Shown: positions 26,698 through 36,039, numbered from the stretch's first letter. The stretch is DNA of 60,745 bases from Calothrix sp. MO_192.B10 (GCA_030065055.1 JASJDS010000005.1:1-60745); one strand, 5' to 3'. Translations and numbers: made by a program. The notes: a model not told the origin generated them from the letters alone.

Positions 26698-28248
26698 ATG
26701 GTTCAAAAAACTCGTGGCGTGGTAGCTGCTGGACATGAAAAAACTGCTGAAGCAGGTATAGAAATCTTAAAGATGGGAGGTAATGCTTTTGATGCCGCCG
26801 TTGCAGCCATTTTAGCTGCTTTTGTGGCAGAACCAATGCTGACATCCATTGCTGGGGGTGGATTTTTATTGGCACATACAAAAAATCAGCAAAAAATTTT
26901 ATTTGATTTTTTTACGCAAACGCCACAGTGCAAAAAGCCTGTAGATGAGATTGATTTTTATCCCACCAATGTTAACTTTGGTGATGCGGTGCAAACTTTT
27001 CATATTGGTTTGGGTTCTATGGCTGTGCCGGGGAATATTCGAGGAGTATTTGAGGTACACCAAAAACTAGGTAGATTACCATTAAATGTAGTTGCCGAGC
27101 CGGCCATTCACTATGCCGAAAATGGGTTAGAAATTAATGATTTTCAGGCATATTGTTTACAAATTTTGCAACCGATTATTTTTGCATCTGCTGAAGCCAG
27201 AAAAATATATGCACCTGAAGGAGATTTAAAAAAGTCAGGGGAAATGCTGGTATTGAAAGATTTGGGTGCAACTTTAAGAGATTTAGTCGCCAAGGGAGTG
27301 GAATATTTCTATACAGGTGATATTGCTACACAAATCATTCGAGATTGTCGGCAAAATGGTGGTTATATAACTAGAGAAGACCTAGAGAATTATCGAGTTA
27401 TAACTAGAAAACCATTAACTATTAATTATAGGGATTATACCATAATTACCAATCCTCCTCCGAGTGCAGGAGGTATACTCATAGCCTTTAGTTTAGGGTT
27501 ATTATCTAGGATTAATTTTGCCGATATAAAATTTGGCGATCGCTATCATTTACAAATGTTAGCAGAAGTAATGCACCTCACCAATCAAGCCAGGAAAGAA
27601 GCATACGATTCACAGGTTTCTCCAGGGGAATTTTTAACTGATCAAAACCGACAAATTTACCAACAAAAATTACATAATATCGTCAATAAATGGGGGAGTA
27701 CAACCCATATTAGTGTCATGGATGGGGAAGGTAACGCCGCTTCAGTGACCACATCCAACGGGGAAGGCTCTGGTTATATGATCCCAGGCACAGGAATTAT
27801 GATGAATAATATGTTGGGGGAAGCAGATTTAAATCCTCATGGCTTTCATCAGTGGCAGGAAAATCAACGCATTTCTTCCATGATGGCTCCCACAATTTTA
27901 CTCAAAAATGGTCAACCAGAAATTGTTTTAGGTTCTGGGGGTTCCAATCGAATTCGCACAGCAATTTTACAAGTAATTTCTAATTTAATTGATTGGCAAA
28001 TGCCCATAATGGATGCTGTTGCCAGTCCTCGATGCCACTGGGAAAACTATCAATTTGATATTGAACCAGAATTTGCATTAGATACCTTAGCAAATTTAAG
28101 ACTTTCTAATAATACTAAATCCCGATTATGGCAAGATAAAAATATGTTTTTTGGGGGCGTACATGGAGTTAGAAAAACAGCTAATGGGATGATGTCAGGA
28201 GCAGGCGATCGCCGACGCAATGGTATTGCTATAATTCAACAGGAGTAA
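26698..28248 (+). CDS. ggt: Gamma-glutamyltransferase
   Basis: N-terminal nucleophile hydrolase that cleaves the gamma-glutamyl bond of glutathione and related peptides. 516 aa. The proenzyme processing and catalytic threonine is in GSTTHISVMDGEGNAAS (about residues 341-357). Other conserved pieces are GGNAFDAAVAAILAAFVAEP with SIAGGGFLL near the start, NPPPSAGGILI, MNNMLGEADLNP and MMAPTILLKNGQPEIVLGSGGSNR. No signal peptide is evident, so the protein may be cytoplasmic, unlike the periplasmic E. coli enzyme. It is monocistronic. Confidence 0.93.
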   Translation: MVQKTRGVVAAGHEKTAEAGIEILKMGGNAFDAAVAAILAAFVAEPMLTSIAGGGFLLAHTKNQQKILFDFFTQTPQCKKPVDEIDFYPTNVNFGDAVQTFHIGLGSMAVPGNIRGVFEVHQKLGRLPLNVVAEPAIHYAENGLEINDFQAYCLQILQPIIFASAEARKIYAPEGDLKKSGEMLVLKDLGATLRDLVAKGVEYFYTGDIATQIIRDCRQNGGYITREDLENYRVITRKPLTINYRDYTIITNPPPSAGGILIAFSLGLLSRINFADIKFGDRYHLQMLAEVMHLTNQARKEAYDSQVSPGEFLTDQNRQIYQQKLHNIVNKWGSTTHISVMDGEGNAASVTTSNGEGSGYMIPGTGIMMNNMLGEADLNPHGFHQWQENQRISSMMAPTILLKNGQPEIVLGSGGSNRIRTAILQVISNLIDWQMPIMDAVASPRCHWENYQFDIEPEFALDTLANLRLSNNTKSRLWQDKNMFFGGVHGVRKTANGMMSGAGDRRRNGIAIIQQE

Positions 28249-28344
28249 TCGGAATTTTTCTCTCATTTGTAACTGTAAAATGGTTTAATGTTTAATAGCT
28301 TTTGTTGTTCCACAAGAATAATATCTATCCATAAATACTGAAGT

Positions 28345-28525
28345 AAACCTCATCCATCTTGAAAACTGGAGTTTTCCGTTCAAGGGGAATACCAAAAAAT
28401 CAATTATCCTGTAGGGAACACCCACAATATTCTTCCATAGGTTGTAAGCTGACTGATGCCGTGCCCACCTCACCCGATTGAATATTCGTAACCAAAAACT
28501 ATGGGTTTCAAAGTAGATGCGGTTT
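28345..28525. mobile_element. MITE-like element, copy 1
   Basis: A 181-bp segment starting AAACCTCATCCATCTTGAAAA and ending AAAGTAGATGCGGTTT, so its ends are imperfect inverted repeats (10 of 13). The same ends bound 51926-52113. The interior carries GTAGGGAACAC and TGATGCCGTGCCC, related to the array at 48571. An open frame on the minus strand through it (28285-28551) is not supported as a gene. The rest of the 28249-28565 gap shows nothing else. Confidence 0.65.
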
Positions 28526-28565
28526 AGTTGAATTACATAATAGACAATCACAAAGGAAAGTTAAC

Positions 28566-29246
28566 ATGAAAATTCTCATAGTACTTACATCACACGAACA
28601 ACTGGGAGATACAGGGAAGAAAACTGGGTTTTGGCTTGAGGAATTTGCCACTCCTTACTATATATTCAAAGACGCAAATGCAGACATCACACTTGCCTCA
28701 CCTAATGGTGGACAACCGCCCCTAGATCCTAAAAGTGATGAACCTGATGCCCAAACAGAAGCAACTCAACGCTTTAAGGATGACGTTGATGCTCAACTGT
28801 TATTAGCAAATACGTTCAAGCTATCAGAGATTTCCCCTGATAATTATGATGCGGTGTTTTACCCTGGTGGCCATGGGCCACTATGGGATTTGGCAGAAGA
28901 TTCTATTTCTATTGCCTTGATTGAATCCATGTATGCCTCTGGAAAACCCGTTGCTGCCGTATGTCACGCACCTGCCGTACTTCGTCATGCCAAAGCTCCG
29001 GATGGTAATCCCTTAGTCCAAGGCAAAGCTGTGACTGGTTTTAGCAACTCCGAAGAAGAGGCAGCTCAACTCTCAGAGATTGTGCCTTTCCTAGTGGAAG
29101 ACGATTTAAAATCCAAAGGTGCAAACTATTCAAAGGCTGACGATTGGCAACCATATATGATTACTGATGGCAACCTAATCACAGGTCAAAATCCAGCTTC
29201 ATCAGAGCCGGTGGCGAAGATGGTATTAGAGATAATCAAACAATAG
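28566..29246 (+). CDS. DJ-1/PfpI-family (Hsp31-like) class I glutamine amidotransferase-fold protein
   Basis: 226 aa, cytoplasmic. The nucleophile elbow AVCHAPAVL places the catalytic Cys near residue 138, with the adjacent His following. The conserved Glu is in TGFWLEEFATPYY near residue 24, and YPGGHGPLWDLAED is the third family block. This pattern fits the Hsp31/glyoxalase III-like branch, implicated in methylglyoxal detoxification, deglycation or chaperone roles; which one applies cannot be decided here. An AAGGAAAG ribosome-binding site lies before the ATG. It is monocistronic and follows a MITE-like element. Confidence 0.9.
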   Translation: MKILIVLTSHEQLGDTGKKTGFWLEEFATPYYIFKDANADITLASPNGGQPPLDPKSDEPDAQTEATQRFKDDVDAQLLLANTFKLSEISPDNYDAVFYPGGHGPLWDLAEDSISIALIESMYASGKPVAAVCHAPAVLRHAKAPDGNPLVQGKAVTGFSNSEEEAAQLSEIVPFLVEDDLKSKGANYSKADDWQPYMITDGNLITGQNPASSEPVAKMVLEIIKQ

Positions 29247-29389
29247 GTTATATCAAATCCGTTTGCATCGGAATTATTACTTCCTTTCTCTTCTCTTGGC
29301 GTTCTTTGCGCCTACCCTAAGGGAAGCCGCTCCGCGTCTGAGGCGGTTTTATTATTCCAATGTCAACGGAAACGATATTACTTTCAAAA

Positions 29390-29474
29390 ATAGTATTTTG
29401 TCATTGCGACTGGAGCGGAGCGGAAGGAAGCAATCTCACCAACTCGAACTACTACAACAGAATACAACTTAGTG
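29390..29474. repeat. Inverted-repeat element (GTCATTGCGAC...AATACAACTT)
   Basis: Contains TGTCATTGCGAC, then GGAAGCAATCTCACCAACTCG and GAATACAACTTAGTGTTAATA, the same parts (partly inverted) as 48887-48972. Upstream at 29311-29340 is a copy of the GGGAAGCCGCTCCGCGTCT small repeat. Confidence 0.65.
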
Positions 29475-29639
29475 TTAATAGTCACTATCAGCCACGCAAA
29501 TCCCTTTACATTTAATCCCATTGGTAGCTGTACGCTGGCAATGGGGACATAGAACCTTTTCGTTTTCTATTTCTTGATCAATATTTGTGTTGGTACTTGG
29601 TTGTGACTTATCTTGTTCGGTGTGGAGTTTCACAGTCAT
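29475..29639 (-). CDS. 54-aa zinc-ribbon protein
   Basis: A small protein starting MTVKLHTEQDKSQ. A polar N-terminal half (about 30 residues) is followed by a four-cysteine zinc-binding knuckle: CPHC, then KCKGIC (two CxxC-like pairs), ending VADSDY. Both start and stop codons are clear. The constrained Cys pattern next to a disordered N-terminus argues for a real gene rather than chance. I believe similar short proteins exist in other cyanobacteria, but I cannot confirm it here. No function is known. It is flanked by repeats and lies tail-to-tail with the DJ-1 gene. Confidence 0.7.
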   Translation of the reverse strand: MTVKLHTEQDKSQPSTNTNIDQEIENEKVLCPHCQRTATNGIKCKGICVADSDY

Positions 29640-29747
29640 AAGGGAGAAGGGGTTTTTGCGGTTTTCATTTTATATTTTACATTGTACAAATCACAGAGAT
29701 TCTCCATTGGGATTTTTGAGGCAGCAAATCTCAGTGCATAAACAGCT

Positions 29748-31100
29748 TTATGATAATTTCAATCTTTCCCTTAAGCTGGCTGGAGCAAGGTAGAGAATTG
29801 TTTTGCCATGTTTAGATTGAGATGATAATAATAAGTCCTTGTCTACTAATTCATTCAGATAACTTCTAGCAGTATTCTGGCTTACTTCGAAATCCATAGC
29901 TACTTGTTTTGCTGTAAATTCTCTACCAGGCTCTCTTAAAGCTTCTTTTAATATCTCCAATTGAGTTATTTTTAATGTTTTTGCCACAGGACTTTTATCT
30001 ATCCAATCCATGAACTCATAAAAGTCCCGTTTTTTTCTATCTATGTATTTGTACAAGGAATTTACTGCTTTTAAGATAGTATCAACCTGGTTATAGAGAA
30101 AATATGTGATATCAAAATTATCAGTTTCTACATAAATGAAAGCATTATCATAATTACCACGTTTTGCTTGTATTAATTTACTAATTGAAACATATTCAAA
30201 TAGCCAATAGCCAGACTTAAGAATACTCCAATAAAAAATTGCCCTTGCAGTTCTACCATTACCATCACCAAAAGGATGAATATATGCAATCATAAAGTGT
30301 AGGATAATGGCTTTGATAATTGGATGAATAAAATTGCCATAATCATTTTGGTTGCGATCGCTATTAGCAAAATCACATAACTTTGCTAACCTATCCGGTA
30401 TGGTTTGCCAATCGGGTGGAACAAAAGTATTTTCATTATATAAATCTGAGACAACAATATTATTATCTTTTCTTAATTCTCCTGATAATGCTTGATTTTC
30501 AATAGCATTATATGTCGTAATTCGATGTAATTCTAAGATAAATTCAATGGATAGTTCTTCATCTTTCTTCTCAACAGCTTTTTTCATCAACAGATAATTA
30601 TTGAGTATCATCTGTTGGGATTTATCTTTGGGAGCGAGGTTTTTCCTCAACATTTCCTTGGCAACTTTACGGGTAGTTGAAGCACCTTCAAGCTGGGAAG
30701 AGGTAATAGCTTCCTCTTGCATCAAACTTTTAACAAGGTAACGATTCTTCTCATAGGAAGAAACAAAAGTACCATCGCCAATCTGTCTCCCGCCGCCTGT
30801 CATTTTATCAATGGTATGGAGTTGTGCAAAAAGTGAGTTTGGTATGCAGTAACTGAAACAGAAATCGTCTTCAGCTCGTAATGGTAAGTCCTGAGCGATT
30901 GCTTGACGTGCAAATTTAGTCGCCACCCATGCTGCTAACTCGTCATCACCTCGCTTCACTCTCCATTTAAAATCATTCCAATGCAAATACCTCCCTTTAG
31001 AATCAGTTGCTCCATATTTCCCCAATAAAGGTATGTATTTTTCGGGTTCAAGCTCTTGCAGTAGGGTATGCAGAGGTTTAGGTGTTCTAATTCTTGCCAT
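29748..31100 (-). CDS. Fic-domain protein with winged-helix C-terminus
   Basis: 450 aa, probable AMP-transferring (AMPylating) enzyme. The catalytic Fic motif HPFGDGNGRTAR is complete (about residues 275-286). An N-terminal inhibitory-helix motif, SSQLEG at about 133-138, fits the S/TxxxE(G/N) pattern of class II Fic proteins, which restrain themselves. The C-terminal 70 residues (EFTAKQVAMDFEVSQNTAR then SYLNELVDKDLL) form a winged helix-turn-helix, suggesting DNA binding or autoregulation. It is divergent, across 121 bp, from a truncated antitoxin gene. The target protein is unknown. Confidence 0.9.
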   Translation of the reverse strand: MARIRTPKPLHTLLQELEPEKYIPLLGKYGATDSKGRYLHWNDFKWRVKRGDDELAAWVATKFARQAIAQDLPLRAEDDFCFSYCIPNSLFAQLHTIDKMTGGGRQIGDGTFVSSYEKNRYLVKSLMQEEAITSSQLEGASTTRKVAKEMLRKNLAPKDKSQQMILNNYLLMKKAVEKKDEELSIEFILELHRITTYNAIENQALSGELRKDNNIVVSDLYNENTFVPPDWQTIPDRLAKLCDFANSDRNQNDYGNFIHPIIKAIILHFMIAYIHPFGDGNGRTARAIFYWSILKSGYWLFEYVSISKLIQAKRGNYDNAFIYVETDNFDITYFLYNQVDTILKAVNSLYKYIDRKKRDFYEFMDWIDKSPVAKTLKITQLEILKEALREPGREFTAKQVAMDFEVSQNTARSYLNELVDKDLLLSSQSKHGKTILYLAPASLRERLKLS

Positions 31101-31221
31101 GCATGGGATAAAAACTCAATTTTTATTTTTTTAGTTTACAATATATTCGGCACAGATAAACGTAATTTTTATATTTTGCGTTTGTTTTTCAGATCAAGAA
31201 TAGAAAGAAGAGGTAACAATC

Positions 31222-31392
31222 ATGACGCTAACAAGAGATTGCAAAGAAACAGTTAATGCACGAATCCAACGAGATTCTGAATTTGCAGTAGCTCTACTTA
31301 ATGAAGCTATTGACCTATTCCTCAACGGTGAACCGAAAATTGCAAGACTTATATTGAGAGATCTTGTAAATGCAACTATTGAGAACTGGTAA
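31222..31392 (+). pseudogene. Truncated HigA-like antitoxin
   Basis: 56 codons beginning MTLTRDCKETVNARIQRD. This matches the N-terminal half of a widespread family of about 100-aa probable addiction-module regulators (MTLTRDFKETxxARxxRDPEF...LLRDYxNATxGFExLA). It stops at NATIENW, exactly where the helix-turn-helix half should begin. The DNA-binding domain is missing and no toxin gene is adjacent. I read it as a decayed antitoxin; a functional short form cannot be excluded. An AGAGGT-like ribosome-binding site is present. Confidence 0.65.
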
Positions 31393-31436
31393 CTGTAATC
31401 CTAATCTCATTTACAGTAGAGGTATTCAGATTAATT

Positions 31437-32168
31437 ATGAGGAACCAAATGCCTATAGAGGATCGGTTGGCGGAAATCGAAGCCAAACTTAAGAAGCATG
31501 AGCTGGAAAAGAAGGATGGGTGGGATAAATTCAAAATAGTTTCGACCGCACTAATTCCACTTGCCATTGCTTTTGCTGGAAACGGATACGCCAAAGCGAT
31601 GAAGGAAGCTGAAATTCGCTCACAGCAAATAATTGCTGATGGTCAGTTGGAAGTTGCCCATACGAACACAAAAATAGCGCAGGCAAGAACTGTCGCATCA
31701 TTCTTCGAGGCACTGTTAAGTAAAGATCCTGCCAGAAGAACACTAGCTGTAAAAGCAGTTCTAATTGCTCTTCCAGTTGAAGGACCTCGGCTTGTACAAG
31801 TTGTTGAGACTACTGATAAAAATAAACAAGTACGAGCCGTTGCTAGTGCTGCGCTAGCTAATCGTAGAGCTACTCTTATCCAAGAGTTATTTTCTGATTC
31901 TAGTTCCACACGAAAAAATGCGTATGAGGCTCTGCTTGCGTCTTGGGGTTCCGACAGTTCTTTGGTTCTAGAACTAATCGAATATGGACGAGATAATAGC
32001 AGCAACCTTAATGGCATCTACAATACTCTTGTGCTGTTAAGTCATATGAGTCGCGATGCTTTGCGCCCGCATGTTGCTGAAATTGAGAAATTCTCTCGTG
32101 AAGTCGAAGGTAATGGAGTCAAAACGAAAGAGCGAGCGGAAAAGCTTCGGTCTCGTCTACCCCGGTAA
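31437..32168 (+). CDS. HEAT-repeat-like hypothetical protein
   Basis: 243 aa, no named family recognised. Residues 1-30 are charged and heptad-like (EDRLAEIEAKLKKHELEKK), a probable coiled coil. A weak hydrophobic segment follows (FKIVSTALIPLAIAFAGNGY, about 33-52), possibly a membrane helix. From about residue 75 there are alpha-helical repeats of HEAT type: ALLSKDPARRTLAVKAVLIAL, QVRAVASAALANRRATLIQE and TRKNAYEALLASWG. It may act as a membrane-attached scaffold. It lies 44 bp after the truncated antitoxin, in the same orientation. ATG codons at residues 1 and 5 are both possible starts. Confidence 0.6.
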   Translation: MRNQMPIEDRLAEIEAKLKKHELEKKDGWDKFKIVSTALIPLAIAFAGNGYAKAMKEAEIRSQQIIADGQLEVAHTNTKIAQARTVASFFEALLSKDPARRTLAVKAVLIALPVEGPRLVQVVETTDKNKQVRAVASAALANRRATLIQELFSDSSSTRKNAYEALLASWGSDSSLVLELIEYGRDNSSNLNGIYNTLVLLSHMSRDALRPHVAEIEKFSREVEGNGVKTKERAEKLRSRLPR

Positions 32169-32376
32169 AGTTTTGATCTCTAACAAATGTATGCAAAGGA
32201 CTTTTGTTCTGCTACGTCCCACAAAGCAGACCATAAAGTGGAAGTGTTGTTCAAATAATAAATTTTACTCTGCTAAATTTAGACAAGCTTGTTGTTTTTG
32301 CAGGCAATCAAAACCTAATTTAAATTAGTGCGAGCAAGTCGCCTCGTAGGTTAGGTTGAGGCGCACAACCCAAAAA

Positions 32377-32553
32377 TTATTGCAGACAGGCGCGAACATC
32401 CTCAACTTGCAAATCAGGATAATAGTCTCGGATAATTTCTGCAAAAGAAAGCCCTTCCTTCAATAATTCCAAAACACTCTGCACAGTGATTCTCGTACCT
32501 TTTATACAAGGCTTACCAAAGTGAATTTGAGGATTGACCAAAATTCTGTCCAT
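32377..32553 (-). CDS. DUF433 antitoxin-like protein
   Basis: 58 aa: MDRILVNPQIHFGKPCIKGT, then RITVQSVLELLKEGLSF and EIIRDYYPDLQVEDVRACL. This is the DUF433 (VapB45-like) family of small winged-helix antitoxins, complete in its core. The usual partner is a PIN-like DUF5615 ribonuclease just downstream. None is present; the following 200 bp on this strand hold only repeat-like DNA. It is therefore an orphan antitoxin or the survivor of a decayed pair. Confidence 0.8.
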   Translation of the reverse strand: MDRILVNPQIHFGKPCIKGTRITVQSVLELLKEGLSFAEIIRDYYPDLQVEDVRACLQ

Positions 32554-32786
32554 AATTACTACACAGGCAGATATACCGCTACGGGTCAGTCAAAAGTCAC
32601 GCATTCAAAAGTCAAAAGTTGATTACGTATAGGTTTTAGAGTCCTGCAATGTCCGCGCCCTAAATGCTTAGTGCTATATTTATTCAAGTTTAGCTCCTAT
32701 GGGGCTATGTAGAAAAGACGATCGCTCCTTTTTTACTGGATATGTTCCTCCTTCCCCAAGGACACAGGTAAGGGGGAGGATTTTAA

Positions 32787-33632
32787 CTATCCCACTAGCG
32801 CGATCGCATGATGACGGATATGATCTTCTATAAAGGTGGCAATAAAGTAGTAACTGTGGTCATAGCCTTCTTGATACCGTAAGGTCAAAGGTTGATTAAC
32901 TTCTTCACAGGCTTGTTCAAATACTGCTGGTAACAACTGTTCGGCGAGAAACTCATCCGCAGTACCTTGGTCAATTAAAATTGGACTATGAAATTTTCCT
33001 TGACGAATTAACTCACTCGCATCATAAGCACGCCAACTTTCCCTATCTTCACCCAAGTAGCGGCTCAAAGTCTTTTCTCCCCAAGGACAATGCATAGGTG
33101 CAACAATGGGAGCAAAAGCAGAGACTGATTTATACTGTTGGGGATTGCGTAAAGCACAAACCAATGCCCCATGTCCCCCCATAGAATGACCAAAAATACC
33201 TTGTCTAGATGGTTCCACAGGAAAGTTAGCAGCAATTAAATCAGGTAACTCTCGCACAACATAGCTATACATTTGGTAGTGATTTACCCAAGGCTTTTGC
33301 TCGGCATCCACATAAAAACCAGCCCCCGTACCAAAATCCCATTCCTCATCTTCTCCAGCAGTACCCGTATTGCGGGGACTAGTATCGGGTACAACCAACA
33401 TCAAACCGTATTTTGCCGCCAATCTTTGTGCCCCAGCCTTCACCATAAAGTTTTCTTCCGTACAAGTCAGTCCAGAAAGAAAGTAAAGAATAGGTACATT
33501 TTGGGATTTAGCTTGGGGCGGCTGGTAGATAGCAAAGCGCATCTCACCATTACAGCAAGCAGATAAATGGGAGTAAAAGCCTAATTTCCCATCAAATAAT
33601 TTATACTCTGCCTTCAGATTGAGGTCAGTCAT
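32787..33632 (-). CDS. fghA: S-formylglutathione hydrolase
   Basis: Hydrolyses S-formylglutathione to glutathione and formate, the second step of glutathione-dependent formaldehyde detoxification. 281 aa, as expected. The esterase-fold catalytic triad is visible: Ser in GIFGHSMGGHGALV (near 149), Asp in DQGTADEF (near 225) and His in YDHSYYF (near 259). LSGLTCTEENFM and PDTSPRN are further family blocks. The formaldehyde dehydrogenase gene is not in the window. It lies 22 bp downstream of the 2'-5' RNA ligase-like gene, so the two may be co-transcribed. Confidence 0.95.
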   Translation of the reverse strand: MTDLNLKAEYKLFDGKLGFYSHLSACCNGEMRFAIYQPPQAKSQNVPILYFLSGLTCTEENFMVKAGAQRLAAKYGLMLVVPDTSPRNTGTAGEDEEWDFGTGAGFYVDAEQKPWVNHYQMYSYVVRELPDLIAANFPVEPSRQGIFGHSMGGHGALVCALRNPQQYKSVSAFAPIVAPMHCPWGEKTLSRYLGEDRESWRAYDASELIRQGKFHSPILIDQGTADEFLAEQLLPAVFEQACEEVNQPLTLRYQEGYDHSYYFIATFIEDHIRHHAIALVG

Positions 33633-33654
33633 TTCACTTATGATTTATCTGTTA

Positions 33655-34221
33655 TCAGTTAGGGAGCATATCACGTTCTGTTCCACTTAAAGGAAACTGA
33701 GATTGAATATGCCAGCGTTTGTTATTATGGCGCAACAAGGTTAACTCAGCTGCTGCAAACTCAAAATATAACTGCCGATGCTGATATTGTGGCCATGCGG
33801 CTTTAAAGTTTTGTTTGGTTAAATCCCTAAAAGCAACTGTCATATGGGGTGCAAAGGGACGAGTTTTCGATACTTTATCAACAATTCCTAACTGACTTTC
33901 CATATGTGCCATTAAATCGGTTTGTAAAGTCAACAATTCCGGACTTTTCTCCACATGGATATAGATTACACGGGGAATAAAAGCACCAAAACCACTGAGG
34001 GTAATTGGTACTGCTGCCTGGGAAACTACAAACTCTTGCAAACACGCTTCTAGAACTGCCAGATTATCATCTTGCCATTCAAAGGGTGGTTGTAGGGTAA
34101 TGTGGGGTGGTGATTTTTGAGCATGGCGACTGTCATAATAATCTGCAAACTGTTGTTTAATTTGGTTGGCACAGTCTTGGATGTGTTGGGGTGGTAGGAG
34201 AGCAATGAAAAATAGACTCAT
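33655..34221 (-). CDS. 2'-5' RNA ligase/phosphoesterase-superfamily (2H) protein
   Basis: 188 aa from MSLFFIALLPP. An upstream in-frame ATG at 34290 adds 23 residues without homology. The two HxT motifs of the 2H phosphoesterase superfamily are present (PPHITLQPPF near residue 45 and PHMTVAFRDL near 130), about 85 residues apart, as in LigT/CPDase proteins. Members hydrolyse or form 2'-5' and 2',3'-cyclic phosphate bonds in RNA. The in vivo substrate is unknown. It lies 22 bp upstream of fghA on the same strand. Confidence 0.85.
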   Translation of the reverse strand: MSLFFIALLPPQHIQDCANQIKQQFADYYDSRHAQKSPPHITLQPPFEWQDDNLAVLEACLQEFVVSQAAVPITLSGFGAFIPRVIYIHVEKSPELLTLQTDLMAHMESQLGIVDKVSKTRPFAPHMTVAFRDLTKQNFKAAWPQYQHRQLYFEFAAAELTLLRHNNKRWHIQSQFPLSGTERDMLPN

Positions 34222-35004
34222 ATGATTTTGACGTTCTCCCCACGATTGAATCAGGCAGCTTTGCTTACGGCAGAGGGCAGGAGATTCCACCTCAGAAGGG
34301 GATTCAGGCGAAGGGATTTTCCCTTCTGACTTCTGCCCTCTGCCCTCTGCTTTTCTTGATAAATTCTGGAGGGTTCTTGGTGAGCGTGAAATTCCTTAAA
34401 ACTAGAATAATTCAGGCTCGCGGAATCGACTCCCTCACCAAATAGTCTAAGGCGATACCGACGAACTCTTGCCAGTGCTAGACCAATCATTTAACAATAC
34501 CATGAATTTATGATACCGTTGGCTAATAGTAGGTCTGACCCTACTCTATGAGAAGCCACCCATAGCGTGTCTACACTAGACTCAAAGCTAGGAATTATTG
34601 GAATAATTTGGAGTAGTTTTTTCTCTCCCCACTCCCAAGAGGGTGATACCCCTGACTCGCCAACAGCATCATAGAATTTAGGGGCTTGCGCCCTATGATT
34701 TTCCATCAAGTCTACCCTTTCTACCCTCTCTCCCTAAGGCGTGTTAAACCCCTAAAACCCAAGCATGGCGCAGGCTGCACCAAGAAAGTTACTATTGTCT
34801 AACTCTGTGAACAATTGTTACAAATTGTCGAATTTTCTCTGAAAGGGTTGAAAGTCAGTACGGGCAAGGATTATTCTTTACACTACCACCAAGTCAAGGT
34901 TTATCTCTTGCGGTGTAACGGTAAGAGATGAACCTTGATTTAATATTAGTAGAAAGGAGGTATAATCGTTCGAGGCTATTTCATTCAAATATCTTAAAAA
35001 CAGT
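34222..35004. other. Long intergenic region before nadA
   Basis: No gene is supported despite two minus-strand open frames of about 70-80 codons. It holds a TCTGCCCTC short repeat near 34325, a copy of the AGAAGCC...GCGTGTCTACA small repeat (about 34549-34575) and, near nadA, the hairpin described separately. Confidence 0.5.
34895..34937. promoter_or_regulatory. Hairpin upstream of nadA
   Basis: CAAGGTTTATCTCTT pairs with AAGAGATGAACCTTG (15 bp, one mismatch) around a 13-nt loop, 68 bp before the nadA start codon. No T-run follows. It could be a dispersed repeat, an mRNA leader structure or an operator; sequence alone does not decide. Confidence 0.45.
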
Positions 35005-35973
35005 ATGTTTATTACTGAATCAACAAAAACAAACACCAACTTTAGCTCGTTCCCAGATGACTTGTTTGCAGCTATTGAAGACCTCAAAAAAGAGTTAAAT
35101 GCGGTTATCTTAGCTCACTACTACCAAGAGCCAGATATTCAAGATATTGCTGATTATATCGGTGATTCTTTAGGATTATCCCAGCAAGCGGCCGCTACAG
35201 ATGCTGACGTAATAGTCTTTGCTGGAGTACATTTCATGGCAGAAACTGCCAAAATTCTGAACCCCAACAAGTTAGTATTGTTGCCTGATTTAGATGCGGG
35301 CTGTTCCCTTGCTGATAGTTGCCCTCCTCAAGAATTTGCAGCTTTCAAAGCAGCCCATCCGAACCATTTAGTTGTGTCTTATATTAATTGCTCGGCAGCT
35401 ATTAAAGCCATGAGTGATATTATTTGCACCAGCTCAAATTCCGTCAAAATTGTGAGTCAGATCCCTGAAGATCAAGCCATTATTTTTGCTCCTGATAAAA
35501 ATCTTGGTCGCTATGTTAGCGAACAAACGGGGAGAGATTTAGTGCTATGGGAAGGTAGTTGTATTGTCCATGAAACTTTTTCTGAAAAGAAGATCGTACA
35601 ACTGAAAATTGAAAATCCCCAAGCCGAAATTATTGCCCATCCAGAATGTGAACCCCAGGTCTTGCGCCATGCTGATTATATTGGTTCTACCACAGCTTTA
35701 TTAAAATATTGTCAGCAAAGTCAGAGCTCGGCATTTATCGTCGCCACGGAACCAGGAATTATCCACCAAATGGAAAAAGATGCACCACAAAAGCAATTTA
35801 TTCCTGCACCAGCGATGAATAATTGTGCTTGTAACGAATGTCCTCATATGCGATTAAATACTTTGGAAAAACTATATTTGGCGATGAAGAATCGGACACC
35901 GGAAATCACCTTACCAGAAGAGATTAGACAGGCCGCACTGAAGCCAATTGAAAGGATGTTGAAGATGTCGTAA
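35005..35973 (+). CDS. nadA: Quinolinate synthase A
   Basis: Condenses iminoaspartate (made by NadB) with dihydroxyacetone phosphate to quinolinate in NAD synthesis, using a 4Fe-4S cluster. 322 aa. Typical segments are [20 protein letters not shown] and [15 protein letters not shown]. Cluster cysteines fall in the [12 protein letters not shown] and [11 protein letters not shown] region, HPECEPQ and the C-terminal [17 protein letters not shown]. All look intact. It is followed, in the same orientation, by a methyltransferase gene and then nadB. Confidence 0.96.
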   Translation: MFITESTKTNTNFSSFPDDLFAAIEDLKKELNAVILAHYYQEPDIQDIADYIGDSLGLSQQAAATDADVIVFAGVHFMAETAKILNPNKLVLLPDLDAGCSLADSCPPQEFAAFKAAHPNHLVVSYINCSAAIKAMSDIICTSSNSVKIVSQIPEDQAIIFAPDKNLGRYVSEQTGRDLVLWEGSCIVHETFSEKKIVQLKIENPQAEIIAHPECEPQVLRHADYIGSTTALLKYCQQSQSSAFIVATEPGIIHQMEKDAPQKQFIPAPAMNNCACNECPHMRLNTLEKLYLAMKNRTPEITLPEEIRQAALKPIERMLKMS

Positions 35974-36039
35974 ATTTTCATTGCTCAATCAACCTGAATC
36001 CAAGTATTAATCAAGTCCCTCGATTCATCGATGGGGAAA

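Noticed and set aside
28285-28551. 88-codon minus-strand frame
   Set aside because: It lies almost entirely in a MITE-like element.
34251-34709. Two minus-strand frames of 72-79 codons
   Set aside because: They cross small dispersed repeats and tandem tracts and show no recognisable domain.
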